DNA of 64,000 nucleotides from assembly GCF_028767125.1 (NCBI RefSeq), contig NZ_JAKCWP010000001.1, forward strand, positions 124,001 through 188,000, given 5' to 3'. This document shows, piece after piece, positions 54,053 to 63,300 of the stretch. This DNA comes from Chelativorans sp. YIM 93263. GTDB taxonomy: Bacteria > Pseudomonadota > Alphaproteobacteria > Rhizobiales > Rhizobiaceae. The stretch's first letter is position 1, and each line of letters starts with the position of its first letter. The notes below the pieces were generated by a model, which ran no database searches, was not told where the DNA came from, and saw only the letters and a program-made list of their open reading frames with translations. The position numbers and the translations under genes are program-made.

Positions 54053-54547
54053 TCAAAGCTCCCAGACCGGAAGGTAGAGGCCAAACAGCTTTACGAAGAA
54101 GAGCCACCCGAAAAGCGTCACCGTGAAGGCTGTAATCAGTGCGATAAGGGAGGATCGCTTCAAATCGCCGCTCTTCTCGTAGTTGAAGAACAGCGACACG
54201 ATGAAGGTGAAGACCGCCGCAGAAACGAGATAGCCAAAATAGAAGAACGTTACGATAAAGAGTGCTGTCGCACTAATCGTTAGTGCAGGCCCTATGAGAG
54301 CGATCCTGGAAATCACGTCTGACTGTGGAGCAGATTCGCGCGCTGCGGCAGCAGTGCGGAATTCCCCGACGACTATGATGATGCTGGCGACATACATGAA
54401 GCCGCACAGGATAAGTGGCAGGAACGCAGGCCCTGGTTCTCCATTTGCGAATGGCCGGTCCATCTGCAGAAGTTGGCTGGCATAGACGGTGTTCAATGCC
54501 GCAAGGCCAAGCGCGAAGACGACCTGTCCCCTCAATAGGCGCGTCAT
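54053..54547 (-). CDS. tripartite tricarboxylate transporter small permease TctB
   Basis: A 164-residue membrane protein with four hydrophobic segments, fitting the poorly conserved TctB subunit: FALGLAALNTVYASQLLQM, GPAFLPLILCGFMYVASIIIVVGEF and IVSLFFNYEKSGDLKRSSLIALITAFTVTLFGWLFF. GGAG lies eight bases before the ATG. It sits between the binding protein and TctA, as in typical tct operons. Confidence 0.85.
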   Translation of the reverse strand: MTRLLRGQVVFALGLAALNTVYASQLLQMDRPFANGEPGPAFLPLILCGFMYVASIIIVVGEFRTAAAARESAPQSDVISRIALIGPALTISATALFIVTFFYFGYLVSAAVFTFIVSLFFNYEKSGDLKRSSLIALITAFTVTLFGWLFFVKLFGLYLPVWEL

Positions 54548-54634
54548 TTTTGGAGCTCCCTTTGCATGACCGTTCCCTGGTTGCCGGCGGCTTAAGGGTC
54601 GGGCCGGTCTTTCGCCGACTCCGACCCAATAGAT

Positions 54635-55624
54635 TCACTTCTTGTCGAGGACACCCTCAGCAACAAGCTGGTCCATGAGGGCGAAGGCTTTTTCCTGCGA
54701 GTTCTTGATGAAAGCCGCGACTTCGTCGCTGCCCATCCAGACCGCGCCCATGCCCGTCTCTTCATCTGCTTCCTGAAATTTCGGATTGTCGAAGACCGAG
54801 GCAAAGGCCTTTTCCAGGGTCGCCTTCTTTTCATCGTCAACTGCCGCCTGCGTGGCTATCAAGCGAAACCCGCCCCAGACGACATCATAGCCAGCCTCTT
54901 TGAAGGTCGGCACATCGGGAAAGTTCGGGTCGCGTTCATCTGCCATTACCCCAAGCACGCGCGCCTGGCCGGCTTCGATTGCTGCATAGGCGGCGGAAAT
55001 GCTGGTAGATGCAGCGTCAGTTTCACCTGAGAGGAGCGCCTCGCGCTGCGGGCCCGATCCCTTCGGATAGGGTACGTGCTGAACCTCGATCTCCGCCTGC
55101 TTAGCAAAATCGAGTGCAGGCAGATGCCAGACACCGCCGGTACCGACATTGGAAATCTTCAGTGTGCCGGGCGCTTCCTTCGCGGCAGCGACGAACTCCT
55201 CAAGCGTCTGCCATGGTGCGTCGGCGCGCACCACGATCGCGGTTGGATGAACCGTCACCGATCCAAGATAAGCAAGCTGTTCCGTGTCGTAACCCGGCAC
55301 CAGCTCATAATAGGGAACGGTGATGACACTGTCCCAGGTCAAAGAGCCTATCGTGTAGCCGTCTGGGCGCGACTTCATAAGTCGCAGTGTTCCCACGCCA
55401 CTCTGGGCGCCCGTGATGTTCTGGGTATTAATGCCTACACCGAGCGGTTCTTCCGCAAAATTCATGAAGGTGCGCATGACGGTGTCGGTACCGCCACCAG
55501 CGCTCCAGGGCATCACATGCATGATGTCCTTGGTCGGATAATCCTCAGCCATAGTTGCCTGGCTGAAAGCAGCTCCGATGGCCAATGTGGCGGCGGTGAT
55601 GCGGGTGAGTTTACGGATGTTCAT
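54635..55624 (-). CDS. tripartite tricarboxylate transporter substrate-binding protein TctC
   Basis: A 329-residue Bug-type receptor with a signal peptide (LTRITAATLAIGAAFSQATMA). Blocks are IMHVMPWSAGGGTDTVMRTF, NITGAQSGVGTLRLMKSRPDGYTIG, GTLKISNVGTGGVWHLPALDFAK, VQHVPYPKGSGPQREALLSGETDAA, VPTFKEAGYDVVWGGFRL. These bind carboxylates through two water molecules; the ligand here is unknown. Probably cotranscribed from the promoter upstream of the ThDP enzyme. Confidence 0.9.
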   Translation of the reverse strand: MNIRKLTRITAATLAIGAAFSQATMAEDYPTKDIMHVMPWSAGGGTDTVMRTFMNFAEEPLGVGINTQNITGAQSGVGTLRLMKSRPDGYTIGSLTWDSVITVPYYELVPGYDTEQLAYLGSVTVHPTAIVVRADAPWQTLEEFVAAAKEAPGTLKISNVGTGGVWHLPALDFAKQAEIEVQHVPYPKGSGPQREALLSGETDAASTSISAAYAAIEAGQARVLGVMADERDPNFPDVPTFKEAGYDVVWGGFRLIATQAAVDDEKKATLEKAFASVFDNPKFQEADEETGMGAVWMGSDEVAAFIKNSQEKAFALMDQLVAEGVLDKK

Positions 55625-55669
55625 ATTCCCCTCCTTTATCGTTGTGGAAGTTGGATTTCGGGCGGTTGG

Positions 55670-57388
55670 TCAGTAGAAGTAAGGAAGCTTCTTTTCCTTC
55701 GCGGCCTCCACCCAAGGCGGCACGAAAGGCACGATCTTGTCTTGTGAGGGCACCATCATCTCGATGAAGTTGGCCCCAGGGTTGCCGATCGCTGCGGCGA
55801 GTGTTTCCTCAATCTGATCTTCGGAAGTGATCCGCGCGGTCTGGAAGCCGAACCCTTCAGCAACCTTGACATAGTCGACTGCGCCGAAATCGGTGGTCCA
55901 TGGCGCATCGACATCATCGAGCAGGATCGCTTCACCACGTATCCAGCCGTAATTGTCATTGCGGGTGAGGATGACGGTCACATTCTTGCCGCTGCGTTTG
56001 ATGGTTTCGAAGTCACCAAGCACGAAGGCCAGCGAGCCATCGCCCGTGAAAGAGATGACAGGACCATCAGCCGCGAATGCAGCTCCGATACCTGCCGGCA
56101 CCGAATAGCCCAGAGCGCCCATGGAGTAGTTGGTAATGTAGCGTCGACCAGCCTCTCTTACCGACAGCAAGGCAGAAGGATAGATCGCACTCACCCCCGG
56201 CTCTGAGGTGACGATGGCATTCGATGGCAGCAGCTTGTCCAGCGCCTGGGTCAGCTTCACGGGCGAAACCGTGCCTTCAGGCATCGGAATGTTGGAGTTG
56301 AACACCGCATTGAGCGCAGTGGTCTTCATCTCCGTGAGATCGACACGCGGCCGATCCAGGCCCGGGTGCTCTGCCTGAATCAACTCGATCATGTACTCAA
56401 GGCTAGCACGGGCATCGCCCACCATCCCGACCTTGAGCGGAAAATTGTTGCCGACATGCGCTTCGGCGATATCGAGATGGAGAAACGCCTTGGTTTCCGG
56501 ATCTCCATAGAGCTTCCAGTGATTGGTCGAGCTGGAATCGGTATTCGTTCCCACAAAGAACACCGCGTCAGCATCTCTTACGTAATTGTTTGAATATTCC
56601 ATTCCGCCCCGCGCACCGATGACACGCAGCGCGAGAGGGTGGGTTTCGGCAATCGTTCCCTTTCCGGGCGTGGTTGTACCGACCGGAATCTGAAGCAGCT
56701 CGGCAAGCTCCAGCACCTTTTCGCCCGCCTTTGAAATCAAGGCCCCCTGTCCGCAAATAATGACAGGCTTGTTTGCGGCGAGCAGTATCTCGATCGCCTT
56801 CCGGATCTTGCCGTGATCGGCAACGGGCCGATGTGCCGGATACTCCTGATAATCAGGGTCGGCATAAAGGTCGGTTATCTCTGCCTCGTCGTGGAAGATA
56901 TTGATCGGAACGCGAATATGCACCGGCGCAGGGCGTCCAGATGTTGCCACGCGAAACGCGCGCCGCATGAGGAACGGGATTTCCTTCACATTGGTCAGGT
57001 AGAAGCTTTCCTTGCAGATACTCTCATACAAGGCTGTTTGATCCACGCCCGTCAGGCCGTGCTTCTTGTCCTGGTTGATCGGGATATCGGAGCTGAAATA
57101 GATGACCGGAACAGATGAGAGATAGGCTTCGGTGATACCGGGCGTACAATGGGTAACGCCAGGGCTTGGTGCCTCAAGCACCGCCGGCTTCCCCGTGATT
57201 TTCGCGTATGCCTCCGCAGCATAGGAGGCGGTGCGCTCATCGCGCGTCAGAACGTACTCAATGCCCGAGGACCTCTGCCACTCCTTGTACCAGCCAATGG
57301 TGGTTTCTCCCGGCAGACCAAAAACATGCTGCACGCCATGAAGCTCCAGCATCCTCAGGATGACTTCGGCGCCGTTCATTCTTCTCAT
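55670..57388 (-). CDS. thiamine-diphosphate-dependent enzyme (acetolactate-synthase/decarboxylase superfamily)
   Basis: A 572-residue ThDP enzyme in the POX/ALS-like order. The N-terminal Pyr domain has GVQHVFGLPGETTIGWY and the catalytic Glu in TRDERTASYAAEAYAKITGKPAV. The middle domain contains ANKPVIICGQGALISKAGEKVLELAELLQIPV. The PP domain has the ThDP motif ISFTGDGSLAFVLGDFETIKRSG ending near NDNYGW. The substrate is probably a 2-oxo acid or 1,2-dione brought in by TctABC; I cannot say which. ATG 57388 has GGAAGAG upstream. Confidence 0.85.
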   Translation of the reverse strand: MRRMNGAEVILRMLELHGVQHVFGLPGETTIGWYKEWQRSSGIEYVLTRDERTASYAAEAYAKITGKPAVLEAPSPGVTHCTPGITEAYLSSVPVIYFSSDIPINQDKKHGLTGVDQTALYESICKESFYLTNVKEIPFLMRRAFRVATSGRPAPVHIRVPINIFHDEAEITDLYADPDYQEYPAHRPVADHGKIRKAIEILLAANKPVIICGQGALISKAGEKVLELAELLQIPVGTTTPGKGTIAETHPLALRVIGARGGMEYSNNYVRDADAVFFVGTNTDSSSTNHWKLYGDPETKAFLHLDIAEAHVGNNFPLKVGMVGDARASLEYMIELIQAEHPGLDRPRVDLTEMKTTALNAVFNSNIPMPEGTVSPVKLTQALDKLLPSNAIVTSEPGVSAIYPSALLSVREAGRRYITNYSMGALGYSVPAGIGAAFAADGPVISFTGDGSLAFVLGDFETIKRSGKNVTVILTRNDNYGWIRGEAILLDDVDAPWTTDFGAVDYVKVAEGFGFQTARITSEDQIEETLAAAIGNPGANFIEMMVPSQDKIVPFVPPWVEAAKEKKLPYFY

Positions 57389-57421
57389 CAAGCTCTTCCC
57401 GCCACAGTTTTGCATTCCTAT

Positions 57422-57443
57422 CGGTATACAGAACTATACACCG
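57422..57443. promoter_or_regulatory. palindromic operator before the ThDP enzyme gene
   Basis: CGGTATACAGAACTATACACCG is an imperfect palindrome with perfect arms GTATA and TATAC six bases apart. It overlaps the -10 of the leftward promoter and lies about 85 bases upstream of the GntR gene, so it is the likely binding site of that regulator. Confidence 0.6.
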
Positions 57444-57460
57444 CTTGGAACACATATCAA
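57433..57460 (-). promoter_or_regulatory. promoter of the ThDP-tct operon
   Basis: On the minus strand TTGATA (57460-57455) is separated by 16 bases from TATAGT (57438-57433). The start codon lies about 45 bases downstream. Confidence 0.55.
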
Positions 57461-57527
57461 TTGCCTCTTTTCCGCAAGGGTGCTTTAAGGAACTGACCTT
57501 TGGGCCAGAGAGGGCGTAAGACCGAAC

Positions 57528-58211
57528 ATGGGTGAGACAGAGGGAACGGTAGAACGCACCTATCGCCGCTTGAAAGAGATGGCTGCGAGCTATGAGTTCA
57601 AGCCGGATTCGCGGCTGAACGAGAGTGAATTGGCGAAGCGACTGGACACCAGCCGCACCCCCTTGCGCGAAGCTTTGAACCGTCTCGTGGCCGAAGGCTT
57701 CCTGACCTTCCGCAGCGGCAAGGGCTTTTTCTGCCGCTCACTCAAACCCGCGGAGATCATGGATCTTTATGAGGCTCGTGCCGCAATAGAATGCGAAGCG
57801 GCAAGCCTCGCCGCTCTACGTGCAGACCCCAAGGATATCGCTGCCTTGGAAGAGTTTTTGGAAAGTTCAAAGCCAGACTACAAGCCGGGAACATCACCGG
57901 TTGAGCTCGTCCGCCTGGACGAGGAGTTCCACACCCGGGTCACTGCGCTTTCCGGCAATTCGGAAATGGTACGCATGCTAGGGAACATGAATGGTCGCAT
58001 TCATTTTGTCCGCCTGATCGACCTCAAGACGCTTTGCGAGAAGAACGGCCCCGACGTCGTGACGACTGAGCCCCACAAGCGGATCCTTGATGCGGTAAAA
58101 CAACGCGATTCTGAAGCTGCGCGAGCCGAAATGGCAAAACATATCGAGCGCAGGCTGGAATCGATCACAGAGAATGTCCGGAATGCATTTGCCGAGCTCT
58201 ATACGCCCTGA
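57528..58211 (+). CDS. GntR family (FCD-type) transcriptional regulator
   Basis: A 227-residue regulator, with the winged HTH at residues 10-75 (LNESELAKRLDTSRTPLREALNRLVAEGFLTFRSGKGFF) and an FCD sensor domain (IMDLYEARAAIECEAASLAALR, LVRLDEEFHTRVTALSG, EPHKRILDAVKQRDSEAARAEMAKHI) with the His and Asp positions that bind metal or ligand. Divergent from the ThDP-tct operon, which it probably represses via the palindrome between them. Confidence 0.9.
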   Translation: MGETEGTVERTYRRLKEMAASYEFKPDSRLNESELAKRLDTSRTPLREALNRLVAEGFLTFRSGKGFFCRSLKPAEIMDLYEARAAIECEAASLAALRADPKDIAALEEFLESSKPDYKPGTSPVELVRLDEEFHTRVTALSGNSEMVRMLGNMNGRIHFVRLIDLKTLCEKNGPDVVTTEPHKRILDAVKQRDSEAARAEMAKHIERRLESITENVRNAFAELYTP

Positions 58212-58343
58212 AGCCTACACAGCCCTTACAGCCGATAGCTGAACCGCTGATTTCAGCCCATCCTTCCGACATTGATCAACCTTCGTCGCTATATGAGGTG
58301 CGCAAAGGCCGGGGCAGATCAGTTACCGCCGCTCCCTGTCACG

Positions 58344-58475
58344 TCACCGCTCGCTCTTCCCTGTTCCTCCGAAGGACAGGATCAGAGCGATCGAAAGCAT
58401 GATGGCGGTCACGGCGTAAAGCCCGATAGCCGTTGGGCTCTGAAACAGAAACCCAAAGTCACCGCCTCAGCCCTT
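58344..58475 (-). pseudogene. C-terminal scrap of a second TctA-like permease
   Basis: The minus strand reads GDFGFLFQSPTAIGLYAV then TAIMLSIALILSFGGTGK and a stop at 58344-58346. This is the end of a TctA-type permease (a soluble GD.xxLFxSPxA turn and one last membrane segment). Upstream, a TGA and a frameshift break the frame. It is unlike the end of the intact TctA at 52534, so it comes from another copy. Confidence 0.5.
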
Positions 58476-59007
58476 GCCGCGCTGCACTGACCGGCGTCAA
58501 CTGTGAAATCGGCACACACCGTCTCATCGCGCCCAGATGCGGTTAACCTGATAACGCCGTTCGAAGAAGGCGACTTCGATTGTCAGGGGCTGATAGCTGG
58601 CACGGTTTCTCGCGCCTGCTGCAGAAAGGCCTCGCGCTTGCTCCACCGTGCGCCGGTCAAGCTTGTAGGCTGGGACAAACTTGACGCCCCGGAAATCAAT
58701 GTGCCGGAGCCTGCATACCCCTCTCGGTCTCAGCTGCGCGAGGGCGAACAGGCATGAGCCGCCATGTCAGGTTCCGGCGAAAAATCGTCAGCGGAAAAGG
58801 TGCTTGGTCGCAGATTGGCGGAGAGGGAGGGATTCGCATGACTTTTTAGCATCTTGCAAATGCTGAGTTTGTGCGGCGAGATGTTACACAGTTTGTTACT
58901 CAGCGATGGCGACAGATGAGTGTCGACCGCAAGTTGGCTGCCAAGGCCTACGAGCTTAGCCCGTCGGGAATGAAGGGGAAGGCAATCGGTCTGAACCTCG
59001 GTATACC
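58476..59007. other. degenerate region with an unidentified open stretch on the minus strand
   Basis: On the minus strand, roughly 58750-58535, about 70 codons stay open and end in a stop. The product contains IDFRGVKFVPAYKLDRRTVE and QPLTIEVAFFERRYQVNRIW, which look protein-like. I do not recognise the family, and no start or 5' half is visible. It is probably the tail of a lost gene. The rest of the stretch shows nothing. Confidence 0.35.
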
Positions 59008-59515
59008 GACGAATCGGGCAAACCGGCTCGCCAGTGTTGGCGCGTAGAGGCGATCTCGCCAATATCGACGTCTCTGCCGAAAAGGATGCCATCTTCGTCC
59101 TTCGCTGTCCCACCATCTCCAAAGCGATGGAGCGCCTCCGCAGAGGCGGACGGGGAGCTATGTGGGTCGGGATCCGGCAAGTCCGAGCTAGTATGCCACT
59201 CGTAAGAATAGGCCAATCGATCGGTAAATCGCTCACAAGAACGCAATACGCTCGTTGAGAATCTAGCCAGTATGGTGTCGCCATTCTCTTGATGAGGAGC
59301 CGACGGAGATTGCAACCTGCCGGACCCGCCAGAGCGCAGGAAAATGACCGAGGGCCTGGCCTTCACCGTCGAACCATTCCTCTCTTTGAGAGCGGGCTGG
59401 GCCGAGGGTGGCGATGATCATGGACACTGTCCGGTTAACCTCACGCGCCGACCGTGCAATACGAGCACACTGTTGTCGCCACTCGAGATGGTGCTCCTGT
59501 CGTTACCTTCCTAGT
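59008..59515 (+). pseudogene. decayed type I methionine aminopeptidase (map)
   Basis: Fragments in the correct family order are scattered over the three plus frames: LARRGDLANIDVSAEKD (the metal Asp block), AMWVGIRQVRASMPLVRIG, NTLVENLAS, HSLDEEPTEI (from a HEEP-like turn), NLPDPPERRKMTEGLAFTVE and PFLSL, then PTVQYEHTVVATRDGAPVV at the end. At least three frameshifts and one stop interrupt it. The early N-terminal part is lost or too degraded to trace. It is a redundant copy, as the essential gene must lie elsewhere. Confidence 0.75.
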
Positions 59516-59822
59516 TGATGACTTTCAATTGCCCGGTAGCTCTTCCAATCGAACTAAGCGACTGCTTTCCCCAAGCTGAGACATTCTCTCTGCGCTAACA
59601 CCGCACTTGTCTTCTGATTGCTGCACTTCACTCCTGAAATTGACAACCGCTCTCCACCATCGCGTTACGGCTGTTCCGGGGCCGGTATCGGACAGTCAGG
59701 CAGCTCGAACGTCTAGCTGCCATTCAGCTCTCGACCTCAACCCGGTCACAAGGGCGAGCGATGAGCTTTCCTGCAAGTGGACACTGGACGCGTAATCAAT
59801 ACCCCTAGGAGTGCAGCGCCCC
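59516..59822. other. intergenic region, nothing recognised
   Basis: About 300 bases between the broken aminopeptidase and the end of ialB. No supported open frame, RNA or repeat was seen. Confidence 0.4.
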
Positions 59823-60383
59823 TTAGTTGGCCCCCAACGCCTCGACCCTATCGAGTCCGGCCGAGAAGCCGTTGAGCGAGATGGTAAAGGCGACGTCCTG
59901 TTCGGTATCGCTGGCTTTGGCCGTGAGGGTAAGTGTGGTGCCGGCGCGCAGCGCATCGACGCTGGTCTGATCCAAACCGATCGGCACGACGCAGCCGGCA
60001 GGCAGGCAGGTGCGGATGGGCAGCTCGGTCATGGTCGGCTGTTCATCGATTTGTAGCGTGATGCCGGCATCGAGCAGAAGGAAGGGTAGGACCAGATTGC
60101 CAGTGACCGCGTTGTCCGGACCGGCTTACAGTTTTATGGCAAGCACGCGCTGGCCATCTTGCCGGGCCTGTTGTTGGGACAGCGCACAGCGTTTCGTCGC
60201 CTCGGCGATCCGACAGGTGACACGCCAGTCCCGATAGGATTCCTGGAGGGAGGATGCCCCGCCCGGAAGGGACGGAGCATCCTGGGCGAGCACTGCAGAG
60301 GTTGAGGGCAACACGGTGCTGGCGATGAGCAGGACCGTGAGGCGGAAGACCCGGCTCAACGTCCTGTGTAAAGACACTCCCAT
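59823..60383 (-). pseudogene. invasion-associated locus B (IalB) family gene with an internal stop
   Basis: Reading from ATG 60383 gives a signal peptide (RLTVLLIASTVLPSTSAVLA), QESYRDWRVTC, RCALSQQQARQDGQRVLAIKL, then TAA at 60126-60128. The same frame continues without a shift: NLVLPFLLLDAGITLQID, RTCLPAGCVVPIGLD, FTISLNGFSAGLDRVEAL and a normal stop. These are the two halves of one IalB protein of 186 codons. The only lesion is one nonsense codon. The gene starts two bases after the autotransporter stop, so it is in that operon. Confidence 0.85.
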
Positions 60384-60385
60384 CC

Positions 60386-63300
60386 TCAGAACCGCACGGC
60401 GAGGTTTGCCTTGAAGCCGTGATCGTAAGCATCGGAGGCGATCTGTCCCTGGTAGGAGAAGCCGAAGGTCGCTTCGGGTGTCAGGTTGAGATCAAGACCG
60501 GCCTCTATGACGGCGCTGTTGCGAGCGATTGGCGCTCCGGCAATGGTGAGAGCGTCGCCAGCCGAGAAGGCGTGTATGCTTTCGGGCGTCGTATCGCCGA
60601 AGGCATGTCGCCACCCGATTATGCCGCGCAAGGTGGCATCGACCGTTCCGAGCGCGACGTTGTGTTCGCCCCTCACGCCGAGCGTGGTGAAGGTCACACC
60701 CGTCGTGCCGCTCTCGACGGAAAGTGCCGCTGCGCCGCCCTGTTCGGTAGACCCGTTCGTATGCAGGTTGACATGGGCAAGATTGACGAAGGGCTCTAGG
60801 CGGGTGTCGGTTCCGAGGTCGAGACCATAGCCCAGTTCTCCGAATGCCTGGAAGGTGCCGGCAGTATAATCTGCCGAGAGGTTGTCGGTGAGGCCCGGAA
60901 TGGAGACGGAACGGCTGGTCTCGATATCGTGCCAGGTGTAGGCCGCGCCGGTACGAAAGGCGAGATTGCCCCACTCGGTGCCGCCGTAGAGACCGAGGTG
61001 ATAGTTGCTGCTCGCCCCCGATGAAGCGCGGTCCTGCGCGTCGAAGCTGGAGTGGCTGTAGCCGGCCAGAAGGCCGACACGCCAGTCACCGACAAGGCTG
61101 TCCGCGCCGATCAGCAAACCGCCCGACGAGCGGTCGAGTTCGGCGGCATTGGCGTCGCTGTCGGTCGAGCCCCAAGAGCCAAAACCGTGCGACCAGAACA
61201 CCGGCCCACCATGATCGGCGGAGACCAGCACAGGCGTGTCTCCCGGCCCGTAGGCCAGCACCGGGGCGTAGGAGGCCGCCGCCGTGGCAAACGCCGCGCG
61301 GATGCGATCGTTGGCGGCGTTGCGCACAAACCGGCTGTCCTCGATCAGTGCCGTCTGTGCCGATGCATGGATCTCGCCCGACAGTGCATCGAAGCTGGCG
61401 TGAATGAGGTCGTCATCGTCGGCAAGCTGGGCAATCGCATCATAAACCGAGTGACCGGCAACAATACCGATGCTCTCGATGCCGCCCGCCGTTGCGATCT
61501 GGTTGCGTGTCAGCGCTGTGGAGGCAAAGTCAATGTCGTTGCGCGCAAGTTTGAGATCGACCGTGCCGGCATCATAGTCATAGATCAGATCGGGATTGAG
61601 AAAGGCGAAGTCGGAGGTGACGCTCTCGAACGCACCGTCCAGTTCTCCTGCCGAGAGGACCGTATAGGTCGAACGCAGATCGTAATTGCCATTGGCGCCG
61701 ATATGAGCGACCGCGCCGCCATTGAGTGTGGCGGTGCCGGTCACCGCAACAAGATCGCTTTCCCAGCCTTCCGGGTTCACCTCCACGGCGAGGCGCGAGC
61801 CGGCCGCGAAGATGAGATCGCCATCCACCGTCAGCGTGCCGATCGAATTGCCAGGCGAAAGCGAACCGCCGGTGGCAACCGTCACCGAAGAACCGGCGCC
61901 GGAGCCGATCGTGCCTGAACCGCCAATCGTTGCGCCGTCCAGAACATGGAGGCTGCCGCCAAGCGCGCCATTGCCGTTTGCATCTCCCACGAGCAGCATT
62001 CCAGCGTTGATCGCGGTGCTGCCGACAAAACCAGCGCTGTCGCCGGTCAAAAGCACCGTTCCCTCCCCATCAAGCGAGAAATGGCCATTGCCTGAGATGG
62101 TCCCGTCATAGGCAGCATTGTCGCTATCAGCAAAGCTGAGCGCCGTTCCCGCGCCGTCAAGTTGAACGTTGCCGCCAAACCGGGCTGCTTCGGTTTCAAG
62201 TCCGCCTTCGGAAACAGTCCAGTCAAGGGTGGAGACGCCGTCGAGCGTAAGCGTCCCCGCGTCCTGCTTAACCATCTGGCCGTTGGTTCCGCCCAGCCCG
62301 CCGATATCGCCGGCAAAGGCCGCATCATCGGCCTGGTCGAGCACGAGGGTCGCGCCGTTGCCGATACTGCCCCGGATCGAGGCCACATTGGCCACGAGCG
62401 TGCCCGCCTCCACCAGCGTATCGCCTTCATAAGCGTTCGTGCCGGTCAGGACCAGAGTGCCCTCGCCCCGCTTGAGCACATCGCCTGCGCCTTCGATCGT
62501 GCCGGATAGGCCAAGCGCTGTATCCGACGCCACGTCGAAAGCACCGGTGCCCGCCAGGGTAACCGAACGGGCACTGTCCATAGCGGCAGACGTTACGAGC
62601 GTGCCACCATTGAGGCTGAGACCTCCACTTGCAGCGCCGAGATTGGCGTCCTCGGAGATCTCCACACTTCCCCCGAGAATGGAAGTGCCGCCGGTGTAGG
62701 TGTTCGCTCCACTGAGGGTCAACTTGCCGGTGCCTGTCTTAATCAACGAACCGCCCGTGCCACCGAGAATGCCACCATCCTGAATGACGCCGCCGATCTC
62801 CCCGTCATTGCCAAGCGCGCCAATGGCGAGATCATTGCCGCCCAGATACACATCGCCGTTGCCCGACAGCGCGCCGATGCCCAGGTGACCAGAATGTCCC
62901 GACAAGTCGATGCCGCCGCTCGCCTCGTTGACGATCATGGCACCGTCGGCGGTACTTTTGCCGATAAAGCCGACCAGACCGCCGCTTCGGTTGACGATCG
63001 TGGCGCTGGCAACGGTGCTGCTGTCGACAAATACGAGTTGGCCGCCCCTTTGGTTCTCAAAGGTGGCGGATCCGGCCGAGGCGTCGTCCGTAAAGCCAAT
63101 GACGTCCTGGTTCGTAATGGTGGCACTCGCGGCGGAGGAGGAGGAGCCGAACTCCAGGGAGCCGTTATGAACCGTTATGTTTGAAGTTCCGGCGGTTGAG
63201 GCGACGAAAGTCGCCCCCGAAGTATCCTGATCGATGACGATCGTGGAGCTTCCGGCGCTAGCGCCGTTTCGGAAGAAGACCAGTCCGTCGTCGATATTGA

